From Acidobacteriota bacterium (GTDB lineage Bacteria > Acidobacteriota > UBA6911 > RPQK01 > JADFOI01): a DNA stretch of 15,144 nt. Shown one piece after another: positions 1-6,770 of this stretch (its first letter is position 1; each line of letters begins with the position of its first letter). The stretch covers positions 1 through 15,144 of the forward strand of contig JAPYTY010000020.1 in the NCBI GenBank assembly GCA_029942065.1. The letters are read 5' to 3'. Both the position numbers and the translations under genes were made by a program. Below the pieces are notes generated by a model. The model was not told the DNA's origin. It did not search any database and worked only from the letters and a program-made list of their open reading frames with translations.

Positions 1-426
1 GACGGGAACGACGTCTTTGCAGTCTATTCTGCAACCAAGGAAGCCGCTGATAAGGCTCGCCGTGGAGAGGGTCCGACCCTCATTGAAGCGGTCACCTATC
101 GCCTTGGAGGCCATACTACTTCTGATGATCCTCGTCTCTATCGAGATGATGAAGAGGTGGAGAGTTGGAAAAGCAAAGATCCACTCCTGCGTTTCAGATC
201 CTATCTCATGGACGTCGGACATCTGACTGAAGAAACCGAAACGAAGCTCGAAAAGGAACTCAAGAACGAAATCGAAACCGCATTGAGTAAAGCTGAAAAA
301 ATCGGGCCGCCTGCTGTCGACACCATGTTTGAGGATGTACTCGATGACATGCCCTGGCACCTGGAGGAACAACGTGAAGAAATTCGCGGCGTCCTGGAAC
401 CGGAAGTCACGAAGCAGAAGACCTAG
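1..426 (+). CDS. pdhA: 2-oxoacid dehydrogenase E1 alpha subunit, 3' part (PdhA/BkdA-like)
   Basis: This is the last 141 residues of a thiamine-diphosphate E1 alpha subunit, open at the left edge of the window. E1 alpha and E1 beta together decarboxylate a 2-oxoacid and pass the acyl group to the lipoyl arm of E2. The visible part reads GPTLIEAVTYRLGGHTTSDDP near residues 26-46, then KDPLLRFRSYL. The His-Thr-Thr-Ser-Asp-Asp stretch is the phosphorylation-loop region of the family. The tail (VDTMFEDVLDDMPWHLEEQ) resembles the Bacillus pyruvate dehydrogenase E1 alpha C-terminus, while the TSDDP loop is also typical of branched-chain enzymes. The substrate (pyruvate or branched-chain oxoacid) is therefore left open. 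The gene ends 6 bp before the E1 beta gene, so the two are in one operon. Confidence 0.93.
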   Translation, partial: DGNDVFAVYSATKEAADKARRGEGPTLIEAVTYRLGGHTTSDDPRLYRDDEEVESWKSKDPLLRFRSYLMDVGHLTEETETKLEKELKNEIETALSKAEKIGPPAVDTMFEDVLDDMPWHLEEQREEIRGVLEPEVTKQKT

Positions 427-432
427 AACATC

Positions 433-1410
433 ATGCCTACCATGAACATCATCCAGGCCGTTAACAGCGCCTTGCGTGTTGAGATGAAACGCGATGAATC
501 GGTTATCGTCCTGGGGGAAGATGTGGGACAGTTCGGAGGAGTGTTCAGAGCCACTCAGGGCCTTTTCAAGGAATTTGGCCCATCCCGTGTGTTTGATACT
601 CCTCTGGCAGAAAATGGAATTATCGGAAGCGCTATCGGGATGGCTCTTCACGGAATGCGACCCGTCCCGGAAATCCAGTTCGCGGACTTCATCTATCCCG
701 CCTTTGACCAAATCGTCAACGAGGCCGCAAAAATGCGCTACCGCTCAGGCGGAAAATATACTTGCCCTATGGTGATACGTGCTCCTTGCGGAGGAGGAAT
801 CAAAGGGGGTCTCTACCACTCCCAGAGTCCAGAAGCCTACTTCATACACACCGCGGGCCTCAAAGTGGTGATGCCCTCCAATCCCTACGATGCCAAGGGA
901 TTGCTTATCGCTTCCATCCGAGACGATAATCCCGTCATTTTCCTGGAGCCCAAAAAAGTGTACCGGGCCGCTCGGGGAGAGGTACCGGAAGACGACTACA
1001 CGGTCGAATTGGGGAAGGCCTCGAGGGTACGTGAGGGCGAGGACATTACTATCGTGACCTATGGGGCAACGGTGTATGATGCGCTTGAAGCGGCGGATGA
1101 GGCAGCCGAAGAAGATAACATCTCCGCAACAATCATTGACCTTCGTACTCTGCTTCCTTATGACCTGGATGCCGTCCTGGATTCCGTCAAAAAAACAGGA
1201 CGGGTCATCATTGTTCATGAGGCTCCCAAGACCTGCGGCTTTGGAGCAGAAATTTCAGCTGCCCTCAGCGAAAGGGCACTCCTCTATTTGCAAGCTCCAA
1301 TCCTCAGGGTGACCGGCTTCGATACTCCGTTCCCTTACACCTTCGAAGAGGAGTATCTCCCCAACAAAACGCGAATTCGAAAAGCACTCCGAGACACGAT
1401 GGATTTTTGA
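433..1410 (+). CDS. pdhB: 2-oxoacid dehydrogenase E1 beta subunit (PdhB/BkdB-like)
   Basis: A full-length E1 beta subunit of 325 residues, the usual size. It forms the alpha2beta2 E1 tetramer and helps bind thiamine diphosphate. Visible family signatures are GEDVGQFGGVFRAT (28-41), the TPLAENGIIG segment with Glu60 (the Glu that contacts the cofactor aminopyrimidine in homologues), GLYHSQSPEAYF with His129, and the C-terminal TGFDTPFPY segment. Two in-frame ATGs (433 and 442) are possible starts; neither has a strong ribosome site, and MNIIQAVNSAL from 442 is the more conserved-looking beginning. It lies 6 bp after E1 alpha and 4 bp before E2. No lipoamide dehydrogenase (E3) gene follows in this window, so E3 must be encoded elsewhere. 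Confidence 0.96.
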   Translation: MPTMNIIQAVNSALRVEMKRDESVIVLGEDVGQFGGVFRATQGLFKEFGPSRVFDTPLAENGIIGSAIGMALHGMRPVPEIQFADFIYPAFDQIVNEAAKMRYRSGGKYTCPMVIRAPCGGGIKGGLYHSQSPEAYFIHTAGLKVVMPSNPYDAKGLLIASIRDDNPVIFLEPKKVYRAARGEVPEDDYTVELGKASRVREGEDITIVTYGATVYDALEAADEAAEEDNISATIIDLRTLLPYDLDAVLDSVKKTGRVIIVHEAPKTCGFGAEISAALSERALLYLQAPILRVTGFDTPFPYTFEEEYLPNKTRIRKALRDTMDF

Positions 1411-1414
1411 TTTT

Positions 1415-2608
1415 ATGGCCTACGAATTCAAACTACCTGACATTGGCGAAGGAATCGTCGAAGCACAAATAGTCCAGTGGTTGATCCAGGAAGGCGACCA
1501 GGTGGAAGAGGATCAGCCCATCGTGGAAGTGCTGACGGATAAAGCAACGGTGGAAATCCCCTCCCCTCTCAAGGGAACCATTACCAAGCGGATGGGAGAA
1601 AACGAAGAAGTCATCGAAGTAGGGGCGACATTAGTGGTGATCGAAGAAGATCCGGACCAGGACAAGACACATCTCAGATCGGCCCATTCCGGGACCCGAG
1701 CAACTTTGCCGGAAAGAAAAAAGAAGTCGGGGCAAGTCTCGGCTCTTGCTACCCCCGCCGTTCGTAGATTCGCCAATCAACTTGGTATCGATCTCGACCA
1801 GATCAAAGGAAGTGGTCCGGGTGGAAGAATCACCGAAGAAGACCTCGAGCGCTATCAAGAATCCGCTGACCCGGATATCAGACCGGCCGAAGGAGTGTCT
1901 TCAGGTGGTGAGACTGAGAACTCGCCTTATGTTGGGGTGCGCAAGAAGATCGGCGACCATCTGGTGAAATCACTCAAAACGGCCGCCCATTTCACCTATA
2001 TCGAAGAGGTGGACACGACCAAATTGGTGCTCCTGCGCGAGAAGTTTCTGACCTCTCAAAAGGGGCGAAAGACTCGTTTAACCTATCTCCCCTTACTCAT
2101 GAAGACCGTAGTGATGGGCTTGAAGGAACATCCTTTGATGAATGCCTCCCTCGACGAAGAGAATGGGGTGATTCAACTGAAAAAGTATTACAACATAGGA
2201 ATCGCCACCCACACACCCGAAGGGCTCCTGGTCAATGTGGTTCGGGACGTCGACAAAAAAGGCGTCCTGGAGCTGGCCACCGAGATCACTCAGCTCACCG
2301 AAGCTGCAATGGAGGGCAAGGCCAAGCTCGAAAACCTGAGAGATGGAACCTTCACCATCACCAGTCTCGGAACTCTGGGGGGAATTGCCGCCACGCCTAT
2401 TATCAACTATCCAGAGGTAGCGGTTCTCGCGGTCCACAGGATTTCAAAAAGACCCGTGGTCCGGGACGACCAGGTCGTGATTCGCCACATGATGAATTTG
2501 AGTCTCGCTTCCGATCATAGAGTGGTGGACGGCACGATTGCCGCCCAGTTCCTGCATTCGATTATTCCCCTGATCGAAGATCCCAGCTGGCTCGAGGAAG
2601 AACTTTAA
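1415..2608 (+). CDS. pdhC: Dihydrolipoamide acyltransferase, E2 core of 2-oxoacid dehydrogenase
   Basis: A 397-residue E2 with the complete domain order. A single lipoyl domain spans residues 2-78, with the lipoylated Lys43 in TDKATVEIPSP. A charged linker follows, then a peripheral-subunit-binding domain (about 111-147, LATPAVRRFANQLGIDL...GSGPGGRITEEDL). The catalytic acyltransferase domain runs from about 172 to the end. The active site DHRVVDG carries His368 and Asp372. E2 forms the multimeric core that accepts the acyl group from E1 and transfers it to CoA; the E3-binding domain shows that E3 docks on it even though no E3 gene is present here. It starts 4 bp after the E1 beta stop and closes the operon. 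The opening MAYEFKLPDIGEG is a canonical start. Whether the product is acetyl-CoA or branched acyl-CoA is not decided by the sequence. Confidence 0.96.
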   Translation: MAYEFKLPDIGEGIVEAQIVQWLIQEGDQVEEDQPIVEVLTDKATVEIPSPLKGTITKRMGENEEVIEVGATLVVIEEDPDQDKTHLRSAHSGTRATLPERKKKSGQVSALATPAVRRFANQLGIDLDQIKGSGPGGRITEEDLERYQESADPDIRPAEGVSSGGETENSPYVGVRKKIGDHLVKSLKTAAHFTYIEEVDTTKLVLLREKFLTSQKGRKTRLTYLPLLMKTVVMGLKEHPLMNASLDEENGVIQLKKYYNIGIATHTPEGLLVNVVRDVDKKGVLELATEITQLTEAAMEGKAKLENLRDGTFTITSLGTLGGIAATPIINYPEVAVLAVHRISKRPVVRDDQVVIRHMMNLSLASDHRVVDGTIAAQFLHSIIPLIEDPSWLEEEL

Positions 2609-2618
2609 AGCCTGGATC

Positions 2619-2818
2619 ATGCCTCAGCTCTCTACTGCAGCAACGCAATCATCCGGCCTGCCTGTGTTGCACTCGGTCGGTCTCCTCGACGTACTTCGCA
2701 GTACGCCTGCGGTGCTCTCCCGTCGCGCGCCTTGTCAGGCCGGCGCTTTCTTCGTTCCTCAGATGAAGGCGGCGGCGCTTCGTCACGAGAGCCTAGGAAT
2801 AACCCAGGCTAAGCTGAC
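2619..2818 (-). ncRNA. Possible structured RNA or structured dispersed repeat downstream of dinB
   Basis: Read on the minus strand, the segment contains a hairpin AGCCTGGG / CCTAGGCT with loop TTATT (2790-2810). One of its eight pairs is G-U on the minus strand and a mismatched A-C on plus. It also contains CGTACT / AGTACG (2690-2705), closing a GCGA loop, a GNRA tetraloop, again only on the minus strand. A weaker GCGCC / GGCGC pairing lies near 2725-2746. Both strand-specific features favour RNA made from the minus strand, in the direction of dinB. No family was identified; Acidobacterial RNA motifs would be the first comparison. It could equally be a DNA-level repeat, and its ends are approximate. 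Confidence 0.35.
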
Positions 2819-2820
2819 CG

Positions 2821-2909
2821 GCCGCTGGTCTTCGACCAGCGCGTTCCACGTTCCACGTTTCACCTTTCCAGAGTGTGGGAGGCGCCTCAGTGCGCCGATT
2901 CCGGAGGGC
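2821..2909 (+). repeat. Dispersed element A, copy 1 (REP-like)
   Basis: The element starts with a hairpin CGCTGGTC-TTC-GACCAGCG (2823-2841). About four degenerate GTTCCAC 7-mers follow (2843-2870). It ends with a nested palindrome: outer arms TCCAGA...TCCGGA and inner arms GGCGC / GCGCC around CTCAGT. Copy 2 is at 7733-7829, and an inverted copy of the palindrome is at 13331-13368. Confidence 0.8.
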
Positions 2910-2921
2910 CGCTCCAACTAT

Positions 2922-3046
2922 CTTGCTGTGGGCGCACTCAGTGCGCCCCTACACAAACTTCTCCGGCCTCGCTCTGAAGGAGCGACAGAGCCTGGCTCAG
3001 GGCGCCCCGCCCTGGGACAGTCTTCTCTGTGTCTTGGTGGTGAAGG
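2922..3046 (+). repeat. Dispersed element B, copy 1
   Basis: In order: a perfect 8-bp hairpin GGGCGCAC-TCA-GTGCGCCC (2930-2948), the phrase CCCTACAC, a second hairpin CGCTCT-GAA-GGAGCG (2970-2984), a GC-rich hairpin CAGGGCG-CCC-CGCCCTG (2998-3014) that is absent from the other copy, then two 8-nt units CTCTGTGT / CTTGGTGG (3025-3040) and TGAAGG. It ends 1 nt from the dinB stop codon. Copy 2, with the same order of parts, is at 13423-13532. Confidence 0.8.
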
Positions 3047-3047
3047 A

Positions 3048-4166
3048 CTAAAATAACTTCATCTGTTGGGCACCTCGATCGGCCTCCGTTTCAAGGGACG
3101 AGACAGAAACTCCAACCAGGCGAATTCTCTGTTTGGGATCACGGAATTTCCTTATCAGTCTATGAACAGCAGGGTAGATGTGATCGGCACTTTCCACCGG
3201 CTGGGGGAATGTCGTTTGCCGGGTAATGGTCTTAAAGTCGGAATAACGGAGTTTGAGCGCAACCGTTCTGCCGGCAAGGCCGCGAGCACACAGACGTTCA
3301 GAAACTTTCTCGCAAAGCAGCTTCAGAGTCTTTTCCAAGGTTTCGATGTTCCCCACATCCTCAGCGAAAGTCCTTTCGTGTCCCATCGACTTGGCCTCCC
3401 GTTGAACCACCAGGGCTCGTTGGTCAATGCCGTTGGATAGCTTCCGCAGATGTTCTCCGAGCCTCCCGAAGCGTTCAATCAAGATTTCCTTGTCGTAGTG
3501 GCGCAATTGGAGAATCGTTTTGATTCCCATTTTTACGAGTTTCGATTCCGTCTTGGGTCCCACACCCCAGAGACGGGAAATGGCAAGCGGATCGAGAAAA
3601 CTCTGGACTTCAGGGAGACTGACCAATACCAGTCCTTCCGGTTTTTCGATGTCCGAGGCGATCTTTGCAACGAACTTGTTGGGTGCAATTCCGATGGAGG
3701 CAGTCAACCGTTGCTCCTTCAAAATAGTGGCCTTCAGGGACCGTGCCACCTCAAGGGCCATATCGGTGTTGTGGGCCGCGTGAGACATGTCAAGGAATGC
3801 CTCGTCGATGCTCAAGGGTTCCACCACATCGGTATAAGTATGGAAAATCTCCCGGATCCTTTGGCTTACTCCTACATATCTCTTCATGTCAGGCCGCAGA
3901 TAAACACCATCGGGACATAAACGAAAGGCCCTGCTGATGGGAAGAGCGGAGTGAATTCCAAATTTCCGCGCCTGATAGGAACAGGCTGCCACCACGCCCC
4001 GGCCTTGGCCTCCCTGGGGATCGGCTCCAACAATTACCGGCCTATCTCGATACTCAGGACAGTCTCGCTGCTCCACTGCAGCATAAAAGGCGTCCATATC
4101 AACGTGGAAGATCGTCCGTTCCATGTCAGGTGTCAATTGCTCCGTGGTCTGTTGGTCTGTGGTCAT
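3048..4166 (-). CDS. dinB: DNA polymerase IV (DinB, Y family)
   Basis: A translesion polymerase of 372 residues from the start chosen here. It copies past damaged template and has no proofreading. The fingers/palm region shows FHVDMDAFYAAVE with catalytic Asp23 and Tyr28 at the steric-gate position (Phe13 in E. coli DinB). The second acidic pair is in PLSIDEAFLD (Asp121, Glu122). A helix-hairpin-helix segment (LWGVGPKTESKLVKMGI) and a little-finger domain follow. The protein ends in QMKLF, a clean beta-clamp-binding motif, so the C-terminus is complete. The ATG at 4166 is chosen because it has an AGGGG ribosome site; an inner ATG at 4124 begins right before the conserved core but has none. 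The gene is divergent from the acyl-CoA dehydrogenase, with only 43 bp between starts. I saw no convincing LexA box there. Confidence 0.95.
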   Translation of the reverse strand: MTTDQQTTEQLTPDMERTIFHVDMDAFYAAVEQRDCPEYRDRPVIVGADPQGGQGRGVVAACSYQARKFGIHSALPISRAFRLCPDGVYLRPDMKRYVGVSQRIREIFHTYTDVVEPLSIDEAFLDMSHAAHNTDMALEVARSLKATILKEQRLTASIGIAPNKFVAKIASDIEKPEGLVLVSLPEVQSFLDPLAISRLWGVGPKTESKLVKMGIKTILQLRHYDKEILIERFGRLGEHLRKLSNGIDQRALVVQREAKSMGHERTFAEDVGNIETLEKTLKLLCEKVSERLCARGLAGRTVALKLRYSDFKTITRQTTFPQPVESADHIYPAVHRLIRKFRDPKQRIRLVGVSVSSLETEADRGAQQMKLF

Positions 4167-4209
4167 TTTCCCCTGTATGATACCGATACCAGTCAACATC
4201 ATAGGGACG

Positions 4210-5382
4210 ATGGCAGACAAATCTTTTTCCCAGCAAAATCGATTCCCCCTGACCCGGCTTTCCGAGGAGGAACAGATCTTTCAACAAACGGTGGGGAGCT
4301 TTGCTCGAGAGGCCATCCTTCCTCATGTTAAGGACATGGACGAGAAGGGACTATTCGATTCCGAGATTATCGACCAGTTCTTCGAACTGGGACTGATGGG
4401 AATTGAAATTCCCAACTCGCTGGGAGGTGCAGGGTCCAATCTTTTCATGGCGGTCCTTGCCGTTGAAGAGCTCAGTCGTATCGACGCCTCTGCAGGAGTG
4501 ATCGTGGATGTTCAGAACACCCTAGTCAACAATGGGATACTGCGCTGGGGGACGGATGAGCAAAAGGAAAACTACCTTCCACGTTTAGCTTCCGAATGGG
4601 TCGGAGCCTACGCTCTTTCGGAAGCGGACTCAGGCAGTGACGCCTTTGCACTGAGTACCAGAGCTGAAAGCGAAAAGGACAAGTTTATCCTGAATGGCCG
4701 CAAGTTGTGGACGACCAATGGATTGGAGGCCTCACTCTTTGTCGTTTTTGCCAACGCTGCTCCGGAAAAGGGGTACAAGGGCATTACCGCCTTCCTGGTG
4801 GAACGCGGTTTCCCAGGGTTTTCGGTGGGGAAGAAGGAGGACAAACTAGGCATCCGGGCTTCATCAACCTGCGAGCTCATTCTGGACGGCTGTGAGGTTC
4901 CACAGACCAACGTTCTGGGAGAAGTAGGCAAGGGCTACCAAGTAGCCATCGAAGTTCTCAATGAAGGTCGAATTGGCATCGGAGCGCAAATGATTGGAGT
5001 GGCAGCAGGAGCTCTCGCGTATTCGGTGAAATACTCCAAAGAACGACATGCTTTCGGCAAACCCATTTCCAGTTTCCAGGGAATTCAAATTCCTCTCGCC
5101 GACATGGACACCGAACTCGAGGCGGCTCGATTGATGGTCTACAACGCCGCTCGGCTCAGGGATGCCGGCCATAATTTCATAATCGAGGCAGCAATGGCGA
5201 AGTACTTCAGCTCTGTGGTGGCTGAAAAAGTGACCTCCCAGGCCATCGAGATCTGCGGCGGCTACGGATACACCAAGGACTACCCGGTTGAAAAACTTTT
5301 CCGCGATGCAAAAATTGGCAAAATATACGAGGGTACTTCCAACATGCAGCTGGCAACCATCGCCAAGTTGTTGTTGAAGTGA
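4210..5382 (+). CDS. Acyl-CoA dehydrogenase (short/branched-chain type)
   Basis: A 390-residue FAD enzyme that makes the alpha-beta double bond of acyl-CoA and passes electrons to ETF. Family landmarks are in order: an N-terminal helical domain, the FAD/substrate signature YALSEADSGSD, LWTTNG, SSTCELILDGCEVP, RHAFGKPISSFQGIQ, and AIEICGGYGYTKDYPVEKLFRDAKIGKIYEGTSNMQL. Glu374 in YEGTS is at the catalytic-base position of short-chain acyl-CoA dehydrogenases. The open frame extends upstream to 4123, but that extension reads into the dinB leader and is not conserved-looking; ATG 4210 (MADKSFSQQ) follows a short AGGG. Substrate length cannot be read from sequence. ETF genes lie about 4 kb away in the same window, and the 2-oxoacid dehydrogenase nearby fits branched-chain amino acid use (inference). 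Confidence 0.94.
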   Translation: MADKSFSQQNRFPLTRLSEEEQIFQQTVGSFAREAILPHVKDMDEKGLFDSEIIDQFFELGLMGIEIPNSLGGAGSNLFMAVLAVEELSRIDASAGVIVDVQNTLVNNGILRWGTDEQKENYLPRLASEWVGAYALSEADSGSDAFALSTRAESEKDKFILNGRKLWTTNGLEASLFVVFANAAPEKGYKGITAFLVERGFPGFSVGKKEDKLGIRASSTCELILDGCEVPQTNVLGEVGKGYQVAIEVLNEGRIGIGAQMIGVAAGALAYSVKYSKERHAFGKPISSFQGIQIPLADMDTELEAARLMVYNAARLRDAGHNFIIEAAMAKYFSSVVAEKVTSQAIEICGGYGYTKDYPVEKLFRDAKIGKIYEGTSNMQLATIAKLLLK

Positions 5383-5386
5383 CGAG

Positions 5387-5428
5387 CAGGAGTCAGGAGC
5401 CAGGAGATAGAAGACAGCAGTCAGGGCC
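5387..5428 (+). repeat. Tandem 7-mer array, CAGGAGN type
   Basis: Six consecutive 7-nt units: CAGGAGT, CAGGAGC, CAGGAGA, TAGAAGA, CAGCAGT, CAGGGCC, decaying rightwards. The array begins 4 nt after the acyl-CoA dehydrogenase stop. AGGAGCCAGGAG (5395-5406) has a perfect 12-bp inverted partner at 5619-5630. A GGCCGCT / AGCGGCC hairpin (5425-5444) follows. Confidence 0.8.
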
Positions 5429-5460
5429 GCTCACCACAGCGGCCGCTGTACCTTGGCAGA

Positions 5461-5488
5461 AAATCCGAAATCCGAAGTCCTAAATCCG
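5461..5488 (+). repeat. Tandem 7-mer array, AAATCCG type
   Basis: Four 7-nt units: AAATCCG, AAATCCG, AAGTCCT, AAATCCG, followed by AAAC. It sits mid-gap between the acyl-CoA dehydrogenase and mutY. Confidence 0.8.
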
Positions 5489-5531
5489 AAACAACTTCCA
5501 AGAAAGAAATTTCAAACCTGAATTATTTTGG

Positions 5532-5608
5532 TTCTCCGCGAGCGTGAGCGAGCTTCTCCACGCCGAGCTTCAGCGAGGTGTTTCTCTACGCGCGAAGCGC
5601 GCTTCTCC
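5532..5608 (+). repeat. TTCTCY-linked hairpin array (element C), copy 1, three modules
   Basis: Constant 6-nt linkers TTCTCC/TTCTCC/TTCTCT/TTCTCC (5532, 5554, 5582, 5603) separate three hairpin modules. Module 1 (5538-5553) is GC-GA-GC-GTGA-GC-GA-GC. Module 2 (5560-5581) is ACGCC-GA-GC-TTCA-GC-GA-GGTGT. Module 3 (5588-5602) is a CGCGC-GAA-GCGCG hairpin. In modules 1 and 2 the GA facing GA would form tandem G-A mismatches, and module 1 has a GNRA loop. This is in the sense direction of the flanking + genes. Confidence 0.8.
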
Positions 5609-5632
5609 TGGCCCCGGCCTCCTGGCTCCTAT
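5605..5632 (+). repeat. Inverted counterpart of the CAGGAGN array
   Basis: 7-nt units CTCCTGG, CCCCGGC, CTCCTGG, CTCCTAT, the complement of the array at 5387. CTCCTGGCTCCT (5619-5630) is the exact reverse complement of 5395-5406. It lies 13 nt before the mutY start. Confidence 0.75.
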
Positions 5633-5645
5633 AAACTGAATCGTC

Positions 5646-6701
5646 ATGCTTTCTCTTCCCATTCCAGTCGAAAAATTCACTTCCCGCCTCTTGAAGTGGT
5701 ATGGAGCCAACAAACGCGATCTCCCCTGGAGAGAGAAGACTGATTCCTACAAGGTATGGGTATCCGAGATCATGCTCCAGCAGACCCAGGTCCAAACCGC
5801 TCTCCCTTACTACCATAGGTTTCTGGAAACCTATCCCACCCTTGAGGCCCTGGCGAATGCTGAGGAAAGCGAAGTTCTTTCGACCTGGTCGGGACTGGGA
5901 TACTATCGCCGCGCTCGCAATCTTCACAAAGCGGCACTAATCGTGAGCGAGGAATTCGACGGACAGTTTCCGCGAAAATACCGTGAAGCCATCCAGCTTC
6001 CCGGCATCGGACGCTATACAGCCGGCGCCATTCTCTCAATTGCATACGGAGAACCTCTGCCTATTCTGGATGGAAACGTCGCTCGCTTTTTCAGCCGCTA
6101 TCTATGTATCCAGGATGAGGCTGGAACCAGGGGAGCATCCAGGCTCTGGAATTTACTGACTCAACTAGTCGAGGAACCTTCCGTTTCCGATCACATCGGT
6201 GACTTCAACCAGGCCCTCATGGAAATTGGATCGCTGGTTTGTGTTCCTCAACGTCCTCGTTGCCACATCTGCCCCCTCAAGGCCAGTTGCACCGCTCGCA
6301 GTGCGGGGCTCCAGGACACCCTGCCGAAAAGGCAGCCGCAACGTAAGGTCGAGCAGTTCCACTATACGGTGGCTCTTCTCCCGAAAGGTGATACCTACCT
6401 GCTCACCCAGAACTGGGAAGACACTTTTCTTCAAGGATTCTGGGAATTCCCACGGATTCGTGGACGCCCCACTCGTCAGGTGGTGAGTAATTTCCGAAAA
6501 AGGCATGGATTGAAATTAAAAGTTGAGGGCCAAACGACTGCTGTGAACCATCGTGTTACCTTTCGGAAACTTACTTTTCATCCCCTTTTAGTAACCCTGT
6601 GCAGTCCGGCTCCACGCTCTAAATTCACCTGGACGAAACCGGGAGAGAAAGGTTATCCTATCTCATCCTACGTCATGAAAATTCTAAAGAGTCTTGGATA
6701 A
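5646..6701 (+). CDS. mutY: Adenine DNA glycosylase MutY
   Basis: A 351-residue base-excision repair enzyme that removes adenine mispaired with 8-oxoguanine. The N-terminal catalytic domain has WVSEIMLQQTQV with Glu41 (catalytic acid), a helix-hairpin-helix LPGIGRYTAGAIL (118-130), and Asp142 in PILDGNVARF. The iron-sulfur cluster loop is intact, with Cys199, Cys206, Cys209 and Cys215 in the spacing C-x6-C-x2-C-x5-C. The C-terminal part (about 235-351, from QFHYTVALLPKGDTYLL, with WEFPR) is the NUDIX-like domain that reads 8-oxoG. The ATG at 5646 has no clear ribosome site, but the conserved N-terminus starts within a few residues. It is codirectional with the acyl-CoA dehydrogenase, 263 bp downstream, and probably a separate unit because the gap is full of hairpins. 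Confidence 0.96.
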   Translation: MLSLPIPVEKFTSRLLKWYGANKRDLPWREKTDSYKVWVSEIMLQQTQVQTALPYYHRFLETYPTLEALANAEESEVLSTWSGLGYYRRARNLHKAALIVSEEFDGQFPRKYREAIQLPGIGRYTAGAILSIAYGEPLPILDGNVARFFSRYLCIQDEAGTRGASRLWNLLTQLVEEPSVSDHIGDFNQALMEIGSLVCVPQRPRCHICPLKASCTARSAGLQDTLPKRQPQRKVEQFHYTVALLPKGDTYLLTQNWEDTFLQGFWEFPRIRGRPTRQVVSNFRKRHGLKLKVEGQTTAVNHRVTFRKLTFHPLLVTLCSPAPRSKFTWTKPGEKGYPISSYVMKILKSLG

Positions 6702-6703
6702 GT

Positions 6704-6731
6704 AGAATCCAGAAGCCAGAATCCAAGTCTG
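6704..6731 (+). repeat. Tandem 7-mer array, AGAATCC type
   Basis: AGAATCC, AGAAGCC, AGAATCC, then the decayed AAGTCTG, starting 2 nt after the mutY stop. GAATCC has an inverted partner GGATTC at 6761-6766, just before the next start codon. Confidence 0.75.
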
Positions 6732-6770
6732 ACGACCCTCGCTAATCAAGAACAAGGTAGGGATTCAAGA

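Larger units (their letters stand above)
2609..3047. other. 439-bp convergent gap filled with dispersed repeats; no credible gene
   Basis: The gap lies between the 3' ends of E2 (+) and dinB (-). Its left half (about 2619-2818) is a structured segment. Its right half is one copy each of two dispersed elements described separately (A, 2821-2909; B, 2922-3046). An open frame of 145 codons crosses it on +, but its translation is Arg/Ser/Pro-rich, has no domain and changes character at each repeat boundary, so it is not called. Confidence 0.7.

Noticed and set aside
2998..3014. Intrinsic terminator for the E2 operon (CAGGGCG / CGCCCTG)
   Set aside because: The stem is strong, but no T-run follows on either strand, and the hairpin is missing from the other copy of element B.
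2619..3056. Open frame of 145 codons on + after E2
   Set aside because: It runs through three unrelated repeat segments, has no recognisable domain, and its end passes the dinB stop.
4167..4209. LexA-type operator between dinB and the acyl-CoA dehydrogenase
   Set aside because: Only a direct GATACC repeat and a 5-bp ATGAT/ATCAT inverted pair are visible. Neither matches a known SOS box well enough.
5395..5630. Insertion sequence or MITE bounded by the 12-bp inverted repeats
   Set aside because: There is no transposase and no clear target-site duplication, and the arms are themselves parts of 7-mer arrays. A MITE cannot be fully excluded.
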